Shown: positions 7,933 to 18,491 of the stretch, in pieces
Layout of the letters: every line of letters starts with the position of its first letter
How positions within the stretch are numbered: the first letter of the stretch is position 1
DNA from: Stenotrophomonas maltophilia
GTDB taxonomy: Bacteria; Pseudomonadota; Gammaproteobacteria; Xanthomonadales; Xanthomonadaceae
Assembly: GCF_002205165.1 (NCBI RefSeq)
Contig: NZ_NIVS01000008.1
Coordinates: forward strand, 41,039 to 105,038
DNA: 64,000 bases
Direction: 5' to 3'
Notes under the pieces: generated by a model
What the model was told of the DNA's origin: nothing
The model's input: the letters and a program-made list of their open reading frames with translations, nothing else
Databases searched by the model: none
Position numbers and translations under genes: made by a program

Positions 7933-8607
7933 ATGCGCCTTCTCCTCCTGGAAGATGATCCGGAAATGGCCAGCGCGATCCAGGTCAGCCTGGCGCGCCA
8001 CGGCATGGTGATCGACGTGGTCGGGACGATGGCGCAGGCCGATGAAGCACTGAAGGCCGGCGTGCACCAGATCCTGTTGCTGGACCGCCAGCTGCCCGAT
8101 GGCGATGGCGCCAGCTTCGTGCCGATCGCGCGCGAGCGCGTGCCGAACCTGCCGGTGATCATGCTGACCGCGCGCGACTCGGTGGCCGACCGGGTCACCG
8201 GACTGGACGTGGGGGCCGATGACTACCTGACCAAGCCGTTCGCGGTCGAAGAGCTGCTTGCACGCATCCGCGCGATCTCGCGGCGGCCCTCGCAGATCAC
8301 CTTGCCGATGTTGTCGCTGGGCCGGCTGCAGTTCGATTTCGTGGCGCGCGAAGCGCGCGTGTCGGATGTGCTGCTGGCATTGCCGCGGCGACAGCTGCTG
8401 GTGCTTGAAGCGCTCGCGCTGCGCCAGGGGCGCACGGTGGGGCGCGCCTCGTTGCTGGAGGCCGTGTACGGCTTCGACGATGCCATCCAGTCCAATGCGC
8501 TGGATGCGCATGTCTCCAAACTGCGCAAGGCACTGCTGGAAGCCGATGCCGGCGTGGAGATCCACGTCATGCGTGGCATCGGCTATCTGCTCAAGGACAC
8601 GCCGTGA
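7933..8607 (+). CDS. OmpR-family response regulator
   Basis: A 224-residue protein. The receiver domain (1-115) has the acidic pair LLLEDD (residues 7-9), phospho-acceptor Asp51 in LLLDRQLPDGDG, Thr in VIMLTARD and Lys in DYLTKPF. A winged-helix domain (128-222) ends KLRKAL...VHVMRGIGYLLK. It binds promoter DNA when phosphorylated by the kinase encoded next, whose GTG start overlaps this stop by 4 bp (GTGA). The divergent MipA operon is the likely target. Confidence 0.95.
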   Translation: MRLLLLEDDPEMASAIQVSLARHGMVIDVVGTMAQADEALKAGVHQILLLDRQLPDGDGASFVPIARERVPNLPVIMLTARDSVADRVTGLDVGADDYLTKPFAVEELLARIRAISRRPSQITLPMLSLGRLQFDFVAREARVSDVLLALPRRQLLVLEALALRQGRTVGRASLLEAVYGFDDAIQSNALDAHVSKLRKALLEADAGVEIHVMRGIGYLLKDTP

Positions 8608-9968
8608 GACTGCTCAAACCCGACTCCCTGGCCTTCAATCTGGTCTGGAAGGTCTGCCTGATCCAGGCCGCTACCATTGCGTTGGCCCTGAGTGCGATGG
8701 TGCTGACCTACGGCGATCGCCGCTCGGCCTACATCGACTGGAAGACCAGTGACCAGATCGCATCGGCCATCTCCTTTGGCACCCAGGGACTGGAGGCGGA
8801 TCCACCGAAGGTGGCCCTGGCAGTGCCGCGCCCGCCGGCCACGTTCTGGTTCGCCGCCGCCGATGAGCGCGGCCGACGCCTGGTACACGGCAATGTTCCC
8901 GAGCAGTACCGCCCGTTGGTGGCGCGGTTGGATCACATCGAACAGACCGATATCCGCACCCGCATCAACGCCGATGCGCTTGCCGTGCGCGTGGTCGTCG
9001 TCGATCGGCCCGAAGGGCGATTGCACGTGGCGGTGGGCGGCATTCCCGAACGCAGCATCGTGCGGCAGCTGCTGTTGATCTTCCGCTATCTCGGCGGCTG
9101 GATCGCACTGCCGGTGCTGGTGATCACGCTGGTGGTGGCGCCGTGGGTGATCCATCGCGCACTGCGCGGGGTCAACCGAGTGGCGGCGCAGGCGGCCGCA
9201 ATCCAGGTCAACGAGCGCGGCAGCGGCCTGGATACGCGTGCGGTACCGCTGGAGATCTACCCGCTGGTGGATGCCTTCAATGCGGCCGTGCGCCGCATCG
9301 GCGAAAGCTACGACGCACAGGACCGCTTCCTCGCCGGTGCTGCGCATGAGCTGCGCATGCCGATCGCGATCCTGGCCACGCGCCTGGCCGACCTGCCGCC
9401 CGGCGATGCGCGTTCGCGACTGCAGCTGGATCTGAGCCGGCTGAGCAACATCGCCGAGCAGTTGTTGGATCTGCAACGGCTTGACCGGCATGGCAGCCAG
9501 TCCCAGCGTATCGACCTCTCGGCGCTGACCCGCGACGTCGCTGCGGATGTGGCCCCGCTGGTGGTGGATGCCGGCTACGGCTTCTCGGTGGATGCCCCCG
9601 ACCAGCCGATCTGGGTCCGCGGCGACCCGCATGCACTGCATCGTGTCATCGCCAGCCTGCTGCAGAACGCCATCGCCCACGGCGGTGGCCGCGGCATGAT
9701 CGCGGTGGCGCTGCACGACGATGGCGGCCTGTCGGTCAGCGATGAAGGCCCAGGTGTGCCGGAGGCCGAACGGCTGTCCGTGTTCGAGCCGTTCCACCGC
9801 TTGCGGCCCAGCGGCAGCGGCAGCGGGCTGGGCCTGCACCTGGCCCGCGAGATCGTGCTGCGCCACGCCGGCACCATCGCCGTGGACAGCGCCCCCGGTG
9901 GCGGCGCGCGGTTCCTGGTGGTACTGCCGGTGGATCCCCGGCCGCTGCTGGCAGCGGGCCCGGCATGA
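8604..9968 (+). CDS. Membrane sensor histidine kinase
   Basis: A 454-residue QseC/TctE-like kinase. Two transmembrane segments (about 14-36 and 155-180) enclose a periplasmic sensor of about 120 residues; the HAMP-like linker follows (residues 183-235). The H-box is FLAGAAHELRMP with phospho-acceptor His248; the N-box is LLQNAIAHGGG; the G-boxes are DEGPGVP and GSGSGLGLHLA. It starts with GTG overlapping the regulator's stop, so the pair is co-translated. The signal is unknown. Confidence 0.95.
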   Translation: MRLLKPDSLAFNLVWKVCLIQAATIALALSAMVLTYGDRRSAYIDWKTSDQIASAISFGTQGLEADPPKVALAVPRPPATFWFAAADERGRRLVHGNVPEQYRPLVARLDHIEQTDIRTRINADALAVRVVVVDRPEGRLHVAVGGIPERSIVRQLLLIFRYLGGWIALPVLVITLVVAPWVIHRALRGVNRVAAQAAAIQVNERGSGLDTRAVPLEIYPLVDAFNAAVRRIGESYDAQDRFLAGAAHELRMPIAILATRLADLPPGDARSRLQLDLSRLSNIAEQLLDLQRLDRHGSQSQRIDLSALTRDVAADVAPLVVDAGYGFSVDAPDQPIWVRGDPHALHRVIASLLQNAIAHGGGRGMIAVALHDDGGLSVSDEGPGVPEAERLSVFEPFHRLRPSGSGSGLGLHLAREIVLRHAGTIAVDSAPGGGARFLVVLPVDPRPLLAAGPA

Positions 9969-10037
9969 CCAATGGCAGGTGATCGGGCCGAGGCATCGTG
10001 GGACAACGGACAGGTCCCTCTTTCTGGTGCCGGTTCG

Positions 10038-10286
10038 ATGCGCGTACGTTCGCTGTTCGGTGTGATCGTGATGTCCGGCCTGGCCCTGTCCGGCCTGTCC
10101 GGGTGCGCCACCTATGACGATGTCGCCTCGCGCCCGCAGTGCGAGGATTCGCCGCAGGTGAAGGACCTGCCGGCGCAGGTCGCCCGCCGTGAAAGCCGCT
10201 GCAATGAGTTGAACATCCGGTTCAATGACGATCGCGGCGGAGACAGCAAACCGCTCGATTTCAGCGGTAAGAACAAGGACGGCTGA
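10038..10286 (+). CDS. Small lipoprotein, hypothetical
   Basis: An 82-residue precursor with a signal peptide and lipobox LSGC (Cys23), after which the short mature part is polar and contains three further cysteines (C23 context SGCATYDDV, then PQCEDSPQV and RESRCNELNIRF). The ATG at 10038 is chosen because it begins directly at the signal peptide. It lies 69 bp after the kinase gene on the same strand and might be cotranscribed. No family is recognised. Confidence 0.7.
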   Translation: MRVRSLFGVIVMSGLALSGLSGCATYDDVASRPQCEDSPQVKDLPAQVARRESRCNELNIRFNDDRGGDSKPLDFSGKNKDG

Positions 10287-10298
10287 TCCCGCGTCGGA

Positions 10299-10565
10299 TC
10301 AGCGTGTCGCCGGCCCGGCCGGCGGCTCAGCGCAGTAGGCGGTGATCACCTCGGGGGTGTTCTCCAGCCCCTTGGCCTTGGCCAGCTCCCAAGGACGCTC
10401 GCACTGCTGTGTGCGTTCGCACCAGCGGTAGCCTGCCGATCCGATGCACCCGCGCGCATCGCGGTCTGCGCCCGGTACGCCTGCAGTGGGCAAGGGTGAC
10501 GGTGCAGGATGGGCACAGGCGGTGAGGGCAGCGAGCAGGGGAAGCAGGGCGGCTCGAATGGACAT
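10299..10565 (-). CDS. Small cysteine-rich lipoprotein, hypothetical
   Basis: An 88-residue precursor with lipobox LTAC (Cys17). The mature part has ARGCIGSAGYRWCERTQQ followed by CERPWELAKAKG, a Cys-(8)-Cys-(5)-Cys pattern that occurs in small secreted proteins of proteobacteria ('SAGY.WC....C.RPWE'). GGAG precedes the start by 5 bases. It converges with the previous lipoprotein, with 12 bp between stops. Function unknown. Confidence 0.72.
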   Translation of the reverse strand: MSIRAALLPLLAALTACAHPAPSPLPTAGVPGADRDARGCIGSAGYRWCERTQQCERPWELAKAKGLENTPEVITAYCAEPPAGPATR

Positions 10566-10830
10566 GCATACTCCATAGGCGCTTGAGGTCGCGGGCAGTC
10601 TCGCGCTGGGTCCGTCGATGCCACGTGCAGGATGCAGGGTTCACTCCTCCATCACCGGGCGTGGGCTGATATGGCGCGGGACGATTCCGCCGATGCTGCG
10701 TTGTGGTGCATGAGCCGTCGCGCGGAACGCGATGATGCGTTGAAGCAGGATGCGTGCGACGGGATTGTGTGGACATCGCCTGTATCCGGTTCGACGCCGG
10801 ATTGTCAGCACCACGGCCAGGAGGCACGCC

Positions 10831-11889
10831 ATGAAACTGCTGTTTTCGATGCGTCACATTGCACTCGCTGCGGCACTCGCCGGTGTCTGCGCCCAGGCCG
10901 AAGCCTGCACGCGCGTGGTGTACCTGGGCGACAACCAGGATGTGATCACGGCCCGCTCGATGGATTGGAAGAGCGATGTCGCCACCAACCTATGGGTGTT
11001 GCCCAAGGGCATCCCCCGCGATGGCCAGGCTGGGCCGCGCTCGATCCGCTGGACCTCGCGCTTCGGCAGCGTGGTCGCCACTGGATACGACATCGCCACC
11101 ACCGATGGGCTCAACGAAGCGGGGCTCTCGGCCAATCTGTTGTGGCTGGCCGAATCGGAGTACCCGCCGCAACGTGGCAGCAAGCCGGGACTGGCGATTT
11201 CCTTATGGGCGCAGTACGTGCTCGACAACTTCGCCACCGTTGCCGAGGCTGTCGCCGCACTTGAACGCGAGCCGTTTTCGATCGTCACCGACAAGGTGCC
11301 GGGCGAGTCACGGCTGGCGACGCTGCACCTGTCCCTGTCCGACGCCAGCGGCGACAGTGCCATCGTGGAATACATCAACGGCAAGCAGGTGATCCATCAC
11401 GATCGCGCCTATCAGGTGATGACCAACTCACCGGTGTTCGATCAGCAACTGGCGCTCAACACGTACTGGCAGGAGATCGGTGGCACCGTGATGCTGCCCG
11501 GCACCAACCGCTCGGCCGATCGCTTCGCACGCGCGAAGTTCTACATCAACGCCATTCCCAAAAGCGAAGATCCGGTGGTGGCGTTGGCCAGCGTCTTCAG
11601 TGTGATCCGCAACGTGTCCGTGCCGTATGGCATCACCACGCCGGGGGAGCCGAACATCTCGTCCACGCGGTGGCGGACCGTGGCCGATCACAAGCGCAAG
11701 CTGTATTTCTTCGAATCGGCGATGACGCCCAATACCTTCTGGGTGGACCTCAACAACGCCGATTTTTCGCGCGGTGCACCGGTGTTGAAACTCGATCTGG
11801 GGCCGGACCAGCGCAACGTGTTCGCCGGGGACGCGCTGCCCCGGTTCCAGCCGGCCGAACCGTTCCGGTTCCTGGGGACCGACGGCTGA
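10831..11889 (+). CDS. Linear amide C-N hydrolase (choloylglycine hydrolase / penicillin V acylase family)
   Basis: A 352-residue Ntn hydrolase. The signal peptide (1-25) ends AQAEA and the next residue, Cys26 (CTRVVY), would become the N-terminal nucleophile, as in secreted Gram-negative penicillin V acylases. Other family features are ARSMDWKSD, GLNEAGLSANLLWL and the late VPYGITTPGEPNISSTRW. Members hydrolyse bile-salt, penicillin V or N-acyl-homoserine-lactone amides; Gram-negative members often prefer the last, but the substrate here is inferred. The start at 10831 has AGGAGG six bases upstream. A single gene. The 265 bp before it show no gene. Confidence 0.88.
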   Translation: MKLLFSMRHIALAAALAGVCAQAEACTRVVYLGDNQDVITARSMDWKSDVATNLWVLPKGIPRDGQAGPRSIRWTSRFGSVVATGYDIATTDGLNEAGLSANLLWLAESEYPPQRGSKPGLAISLWAQYVLDNFATVAEAVAALEREPFSIVTDKVPGESRLATLHLSLSDASGDSAIVEYINGKQVIHHDRAYQVMTNSPVFDQQLALNTYWQEIGGTVMLPGTNRSADRFARAKFYINAIPKSEDPVVALASVFSVIRNVSVPYGITTPGEPNISSTRWRTVADHKRKLYFFESAMTPNTFWVDLNNADFSRGAPVLKLDLGPDQRNVFAGDALPRFQPAEPFRFLGTDG

Positions 11890-12007
11890 GCAAAATCAGA
11901 CTAATCCGATAACAAAGGGCTTCAACCTGCTCTATCGTTCCTGCTGAGGGATGGATCCCTCCCGTCGTGAGCTTTTCGCCCAGGCATGCCGCAAAGGAAC
12001 GATCCGC

Positions 12008-12211
12008 ATGGTGATCAAACTGCAACATATCGAACGCCGCTGGCACGTCGTGCATCCAGCCAAATCCGCACCGATTGCCTTCCGAAGCGGGGCAACCGCC
12101 TTCGATTTCGCTGATGCCCTGGCCCGCGAGCATTTCGCCGAGACCGGCAACAGCAGCGCCGTCCGGGTGCAGGTGCTTGAGACGTACGTGGACGCGGTGC
12201 GCTACGGCTGA
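12008..12211 (+). CDS. Small conserved-looking hypothetical protein
   Basis: A 67-residue basic protein (MVIKLQHIERRWHVVHPAKS, then FDFADALAREHFAETGNS and VQVLETYVDAVRYG) with alternating strand-helix-strand character that is vaguely like DUF2188-type peptides. ATG 12008 is preferred over 11951 because AAGGAA lies 9 bases upstream. No motif allows a function. Confidence 0.6.
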   Translation: MVIKLQHIERRWHVVHPAKSAPIAFRSGATAFDFADALAREHFAETGNSSAVRVQVLETYVDAVRYG

Positions 12212-12377
12212 GCCGGCCATCGGCGGCTGTCAGCCGGATGTGACCGCCCGCCTGCGGTCCAGTCAGCCTCGCGTCGGGTACCTAAATAGGGGATGAAATC
12301 AGCGACTTCTGGCCTATGTCGCCCCGCCGGACGATCACCGATCCTGTGCGCCTCCCCCAATACGTAACGAGGTTCCC

Positions 12378-12941
12378 ATGTCGAACAACAGCCCCTCCCC
12401 CGCGGCCAGACGATTGTGCTGGGCCGTCGTGCCGGCACTGATGGCGCTGGCTGGCGCCGCCCAGGCGCAGAGCTACGACCGCTATTACGACGACGGCTAT
12501 GACGGCGGCCCGGTGCGCTGCGAGTCGATCAAGAACCGCACGCAGCAATGCGCCTTGCCGGGCCGTGCACGGCTGGTGCGGCAGATCTCCGGCTCGCCCT
12601 GTGTCGAAGGCCAGACCTGGGGCCAGGCACGCGGCGGCGTGTGGGTGACGCAGGGCTGCCGGGCCGAGTTCATCGCAGAAGGTGGCCGCGGTGGCGGTCG
12701 CTGGAATGGCGGCGGCAACGGCTGGGGGCACAACGGCGGCGGCAACAGCGGCCGGGGGCAGATCCTGACCTGCGATTCCAATGACCATCGCCGTCAGCGC
12801 TGCGTGGCCAATGTCCGGCGCGAGGCGCGCCTGATCCGCCAGACCTCGCGCAACGCCTGTATCGAAGGCCGCACCTGGGGCTGGGACCGGACGGGCGTCT
12901 GGGTGGACGGCGGCTGCCGCGCGCAGTTCCAGATCTACTGA
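12378..12941 (+). CDS. DUF3011 domain protein (two tandem repeats), secreted
   Basis: A 187-residue protein with a signal peptide (cleavage after AGAAQA, residue 30). Two DUF3011 repeats follow: residues 46-98 with Cys48, 58, 75, 94, and 130-184 with Cys132, 142, 161, 180. Each repeat ends GVWV..GCRA-F and the matching cysteine spacing suggests two disulphides per repeat. They are joined by a Gly/Asn/Trp-rich linker (about 102-127). The protein is expected in the periplasm or outside. Function unknown. Its last 13 bases are duplicated in tandem beyond the stop. Confidence 0.9.
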   Translation: MSNNSPSPAARRLCWAVVPALMALAGAAQAQSYDRYYDDGYDGGPVRCESIKNRTQQCALPGRARLVRQISGSPCVEGQTWGQARGGVWVTQGCRAEFIAEGGRGGGRWNGGGNGWGHNGGGNSGRGQILTCDSNDHRRQRCVANVRREARLIRQTSRNACIEGRTWGWDRTGVWVDGGCRAQFQIY

Positions 12942-12960
12942 GTACCAGATCTACTGAGTA
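12929..12960. repeat. 16-bp tandem duplication across a stop codon
   Basis: CCAGATCTACTGAGTA occurs twice head-to-tail (12929-12944 and 12945-12960). The first copy encodes the last residues and stop of the DUF3011 gene; the second lies just outside. It looks like a recent slippage duplication. Confidence 0.9.
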
Positions 12961-13011
12961 CCGGCGTACGGCGCCTGAGCGCCCCATCAGAGCTCTATGC
13001 GTGCTCAAACA

Positions 13012-13044
13012 AACGAGGCCGCGTCGATTCGACGCGGCCTCGTT
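13012..13044. terminator. Bidirectional terminator between DUF3011 gene and dxs
   Basis: Arms 13012-13027 (AACGAGGCCGCGTCGA) and 13029-13044 are perfect reverse complements. Read on the minus strand the hairpin is followed by a T-rich tail (TTTGTTTGAG), so it best serves dxs; read forward it ends the DUF3011 transcript. Confidence 0.85.
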
Positions 13045-13082
13045 GTGACTGGGGTGATGCGACCCCTGGGCGAGGGGGCACT

Positions 13083-14993
13083 TCAGCCCGTGGCGCTGAG
13101 CGGCTGGCCGCTGTTGACCAGCATCGGCCAGCGCTTGAGCACGGCCTGGCGGATGCCGGCGGCATCGATGCCGGCTTCGGCCAGCAGGTCTTCGCGGCTG
13201 GCGTGGTGCTGGAAGCTGTCCGGCAGGCCCAGGTGCAGGAACGGCTTGAGCACGTTCTCGGCGTTGAGCAGTTCGGCCACACCGGAGCCGGCACCGCCGG
13301 CCACCACGTTGTCTTCGATGGTCACGAAGCCTTCGTGGCGCTGCGCAAGTTCCAGCAGCAGGGCGCGATCCAGCGGCTTGATGAAGCGCATGTTGACCAC
13401 GCTCAGCCCGAGCTCGCGGCCGACCTGTTCGGCGGCCGTGACGGTGCTGCCGAAGGCGAGCAGGGCGATGCGGCTGCCCTGCAGGCGCAGCTCGGCCTTG
13501 CCGATCTCCAGCGTGGACAGATCCGTGCCGGCGGCAACGCCGGTGCCGCTGCCACGCGGATAACGCACCGCTGCCGGGCCGGCGTAACGCAGGCCGGTCG
13601 TCAGCATCTGGCGGCACTCGGCCTCATCGGAGGGCGCCATCACCACCATGTGCGGCACACAGCGCAGGAAGCTCAAGTCCAGGTTGCCGGCATGGGTCGC
13701 ACCATCCGGGCCGACCACGCCGGCGCGGTCGATCGCGAACAGCACATCCAGCTCCTGCACGGCCACGTCGTGGACCAGCTGGTCGTACGCGCGCTGCAGG
13801 AACGTCGAGTAGATCGCCACCACCGGCTTGGCGCCCTGGGTGGCCATGCCGGCGGCCAGGGTCACCGCGTGTTGCTCGGCGATCGCCACATCGAAGTAGC
13901 GCTCCGGGTATTCCTTGCTGAAGCGCACCAGGCCCGAGCCCTCGCGCATCGCTGGGGTAATGCCCATCAGCTTCGGTTCGGCCGCGGCGGCATCGCACAG
14001 CCAGTCGCTGAAGACGTCGGTATAGGTCGGCTTCTTGGCCCCGCCCTTGGCCACCAGGCCCTTGTCCGGATCGAACGGGCCTACCGCGTGGTACCCGATC
14101 TGGTCACCTTCGGCGCGTTCGTAACCCTTGCCCTTGGTGGTCATCACGTGCAGCAGCTTCAGGCCCTTCAGGCTCTTGAGCGTCTTCAGCGTGGCGACCA
14201 ACGCCGGCACGTCGTGGCCGTCGATCGGGCCGGTGTAATGGAAGCCCATTTCCTCGAAGAACGTGGACGGCACGAACATGCCCTTCCAGTGTTCTTCCCA
14301 GCGCTTGACGAAGCGCGCGGTAGGGTTGTGCTTCTTGTCGCCGAGAATCTTCTTGCCGCCTTCGCGCAGCGCGTTGAGCGTGCGGCTGCCGGTGGCGCGG
14401 CCGAGCATCTTGGTCAGCCCGCCGACGGCCTCGGAGATCGACATGTTGTTGTCGTTGAGGATCACCAGCAGGTTCGGTTCCTGCTCCATGCCACCGGCGT
14501 GGTTGAGCGCCTCGTAGGCCATGCCGGCGGTCATCGCGCCATCGCCGATCACGGCCACCACCTTGCGGTCATCGCCTTCGGCCTGGCGTGCGATCGCCAT
14601 GCCCAGCGCCGCCGAGATCGAGGTGGAGGAATGGCCGACGCCGAAGGTGTCGTACTCGCTTTCCTCACGCTTGGGGAACGGCGCGACGCCGTCCTTCTGC
14701 TTGACCGTGTGGATCTCGTCGCGGCGGCCGGTCAGGATCTTGTGCGGGTAGGTCTGATGACCCACATCCCAGACCAGCTGATCGACGGGCGTCTGATACA
14801 GGTAGTGCAGGGCGACCGTAAGTTCGATCACGCCCAGGCCGGCGCCGAAATGGCCGCCGCTCTTGCCCACCGATTCAATCAGGTAGGCACGCAGTTCATC
14901 CGCGATCGCGGGCAGTTCGGATTCTTCGAACCTGCGCAGGTCATCCGGTGACTGGATGCGCGCAAGGCGGGGATAGCGGGCGGAGTCGATCAT
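13083..14993 (-). CDS. dxs: 1-deoxy-D-xylulose-5-phosphate synthase
   Basis: A 636-residue thiamine-diphosphate enzyme, the normal length. It condenses pyruvate and glyceraldehyde 3-phosphate to DXP, the entry to MEP-pathway isoprenoids and a precursor of thiamine and pyridoxal. Motifs: [19 protein letters not shown], the ThDP signature [18 protein letters not shown]...NDNNMSIS, and the transketolase pyrimidine domain with [17 protein letters not shown]. It lies as a single unit with its own terminator; ispA and xseB, often upstream in other proteobacteria, are absent. Confidence 0.98.
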   Translation of the reverse strand: MIDSARYPRLARIQSPDDLRRFEESELPAIADELRAYLIESVGKSGGHFGAGLGVIELTVALHYLYQTPVDQLVWDVGHQTYPHKILTGRRDEIHTVKQKDGVAPFPKREESEYDTFGVGHSSTSISAALGMAIARQAEGDDRKVVAVIGDGAMTAGMAYEALNHAGGMEQEPNLLVILNDNNMSISEAVGGLTKMLGRATGSRTLNALREGGKKILGDKKHNPTARFVKRWEEHWKGMFVPSTFFEEMGFHYTGPIDGHDVPALVATLKTLKSLKGLKLLHVMTTKGKGYERAEGDQIGYHAVGPFDPDKGLVAKGGAKKPTYTDVFSDWLCDAAAAEPKLMGITPAMREGSGLVRFSKEYPERYFDVAIAEQHAVTLAAGMATQGAKPVVAIYSTFLQRAYDQLVHDVAVQELDVLFAIDRAGVVGPDGATHAGNLDLSFLRCVPHMVVMAPSDEAECRQMLTTGLRYAGPAAVRYPRGSGTGVAAGTDLSTLEIGKAELRLQGSRIALLAFGSTVTAAEQVGRELGLSVVNMRFIKPLDRALLLELAQRHEGFVTIEDNVVAGGAGSGVAELLNAENVLKPFLHLGLPDSFQHHASREDLLAEAGIDAAGIRQAVLKRWPMLVNSGQPLSATG

Positions 14994-15109
14994 GTTTATC
15001 GCGCTTCTTCTGAGCGCCTATTTTCCCCCCCAAATGGGGGTGGGGCAAGCAAACCGCCTTTTCAGTGAGTAAACGGTGACGGTGGCTGCGACAGAACGTC
15101 GCAGCACGC

Positions 15110-15769
15110 TCAGGCGCAGAGCTTGGAGCGCTTGGGCAGCTGCGCCTTCAGGAAGGCCATCTGATCGGCCAGGATGTTGCGGTTGGACAGGATCATGTGC
15201 TCGATCCAGCTCGGCCGATAGGGCACGGCGAGCAGCGGCATGCTGGCCTGCTGCGGGGTCCGGTTGCTCTTGCGCGAGTTGCAGTGGAAGCAGGCGCTGA
15301 CCACGTTCTCCCACACGTCCAGGCCGCCTTTGGAGAGCGGCATGACGTGGTCGCGGGTCAGCTGCGGGCGGTTGAACTGTTGCCCGCAGTAAAGGCACAG
15401 GTGCGAATCACGCGCGAACAGCGCGGGATTCGACAGATTCGGGGTGGGGTCGATCGCCCGGGAGCGCGCATGCCCGCGGGCGGCGATGATCGGGTGCAAG
15501 TCCAGGCCGCTCTGCAGGCCGGTGGTGCGGCAGATGCCGCCGTGGATGTGCAGGCAGGGGTCGCCCAACGTCCAGGCCACCGCGCCACGCGCGTAGAGGC
15601 AGGAGGCATCCTGCCAATTGATCCAGTCGAGTACGCGCCCGTGGGCGTCCAGGGCCAACAACCGCACCGAGCCGGGCCGATGCAGCGTAACGATCGGCGA
15701 CACCTCGGCGACCGGGGCGGACGAGGCTCCGGTATCGATCAGACCCAAGCGTGTAGTGTCTGTCTCCAT
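15110..15769 (-). CDS. HNH endonuclease family protein
   Basis: A 219-residue protein. The N-terminal half (about 30-100) is unassigned; residues 120-175 form the HNH module: zinc-type cysteine pairs CLYCGQQF and CFHCNSRK flank LTRDHVMPLSKGGLDVWENVV, where the DH...GG...N pattern is the beta-beta-alpha-metal active site. Stand-alone chromosomal HNH proteins of this layout are widespread in proteobacteria, with unknown targets, and there is no methyltransferase next to it, so it is not an evident restriction enzyme. Its upstream spacer is packed with hairpins. Confidence 0.88.
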   Translation of the reverse strand: METDTTRLGLIDTGASSAPVAEVSPIVTLHRPGSVRLLALDAHGRVLDWINWQDASCLYARGAVAWTLGDPCLHIHGGICRTTGLQSGLDLHPIIAARGHARSRAIDPTPNLSNPALFARDSHLCLYCGQQFNRPQLTRDHVMPLSKGGLDVWENVVSACFHCNSRKSNRTPQQASMPLLAVPYRPSWIEHMILSNRNILADQMAFLKAQLPKRSKLCA

Positions 15770-15787
15770 CGGGAAAACAGCTTATAC

Positions 15788-15846
15788 CCGAATCGTTACC
15801 AAATGGGTATAGGCGGCAAGCGCCTACCCATTTGGTAACGATTCGG
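15788..15846. repeat. Long imperfect palindrome (26-bp stem)
   Basis: Arms 15788-15815 and 15821-15846 pair over 26 bp (core GTTACCAAATGGGTA in the left arm), with one 2-nt bulge near the apex and a GCAAG loop. It lies 18 bp upstream of the HNH gene start on the opposite side, i.e. in that gene's promoter/leader region. It has no T-run on either side, so a simple terminator role is unlikely. Confidence 0.9.
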
Positions 15847-15884
15847 CCCCGGGCATTCCACCTTATCCCCGCGCCGTTGGCGCG

Positions 15885-15910
15885 CCCCCTTGAACATCAA
15901 GGGGGCTTTT
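15885..15910 (+). terminator. Orphan plus-strand terminator-like hairpin
   Basis: CCCCCTTGA / TCAAGGGGG (15885-15893, 15897-15905) with an ACA loop, followed by CTTTT. It reads as a Rho-independent terminator on the plus strand, yet both flanking genes are on the minus strand. A further hairpin, CGCGCC-GTT-GGCGCG, sits directly before it at 15870-15884. Confidence 0.6.
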
Positions 15911-15928
15911 CTCCAGAAGGTGGATCGG

Positions 15929-15954
15929 GGTGCCGACCAACGGTCGGCACCTAC
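15929..15954 (-). repeat. SMAG-type REP element
   Basis: On the minus strand this reads GTAG followed by the hairpin GTGCCGACC-GTT-GGTCGGCAC. A GTAG head on a 20-odd-nt stem-loop is the hallmark of Stenotrophomonas maltophilia GTAG repeats. It lies 33 bp past the stop of the acyl-CoA dehydrogenase gene. Confidence 0.75.
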
Positions 15955-15986
15955 CAACGATCAGGCGTCGGTGGTCCGGCGACCGA

Positions 15987-17780
<1,794 letters not shown>

Positions 17781-17827
17781 CGGGGACAGTCTCGATCAGT
17801 GGCGAAGGGTGGCGGACAGCCCGCCGG

Positions 17828-18313
17828 TCAACGCAGGACGCCCGGCAGGCCGGGGGCCTGGTTGAGCGTGCTGCGGCTATCAATCTCGAAGGTGCGTTGC
17901 TTCTTTTCCTGCGGCGTGGCGCTCACCGTGCCCTTGAGCGAGTAGCCCAGGGTGCGGTTGCCGGCCAGTGCATCGGCCATCACCAGGCGTGCGCCGGAGC
18001 TCGGCTTGAGGTCGACGTTGACCACATCGGCCGAGACCCCGCCGATCGACAGCGCGGGCTGCAGTTGCAGCTGCCCGGCATCCTCATCGCTCACCTTCAG
18101 CTGCAGGGAGACGTTGTCGAAGGTCATGGGCATGGAGCTGAAGTTCTGCAGGCGCAGCGCGACCGTCCAGCTGCCATCGGCACGCACCGTCAACTCCTGC
18201 ACGCTGGCGGCCGGCTCGGAGACGCGTTTGACCGTCTTGTTGCAGGCGGTCAGGGCGAGCGAGGCGACGACGATGAGGGCAAGGGAGAGGCGGGGACGGA
18301 GGCGGTGGGACAT
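17828..18313 (-). CDS. LEA type-2-like lipoprotein
   Basis: A 161-residue precursor with lipobox LTAC (Cys24 in SLALTACNKT). The mature part is a single beta-sandwich resembling the LEA14/WHy fold: LTVRADGSWTVALRLQNFSS, NVSLQLKVSDEDAG, GARLVMADALAGNRTLGYSLKG. Such proteins sit on the periplasmic face of a membrane and are often desiccation- or stress-linked. The ATG at 18313 is used since it begins the signal peptide. It is directly upstream of the acyl-CoA dehydrogenase gene, on the same strand. Confidence 0.75.
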   Translation of the reverse strand: MSHRLRPRLSLALIVVASLALTACNKTVKRVSEPAASVQELTVRADGSWTVALRLQNFSSMPMTFDNVSLQLKVSDEDAGQLQLQPALSIGGVSADVVNVDLKPSSGARLVMADALAGNRTLGYSLKGTVSATPQEKKQRTFEIDSRSTLNQAPGLPGVLR

Positions 18314-18491
18314 GGCGCAATCCTCAGGCGGGTGGTGCATGGGTGTGAGCATACTACGGCGTATGGTGTTCGCGCTGCCTGTGGCAGCGTGACGCAAGGG
18401 TAGGGCACCGGGATGACGGAGCCACGTGCTCTTAGTCGTGGGAAGGAGGCAGGTCGGTCCAGACAGGGGCGGGGGTGGAGCCCCGGCCGGG

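Noticed and set aside
10632..10830. A plus-strand open frame before the Ntn acylase gene
   Set aside because: Composition and lack of an SD or motif suggest chance; it continues into the acylase gene in a wrong frame.
15110..15769. Restriction-modification system at the HNH gene
   Set aside because: No methyltransferase or specificity gene is adjacent.
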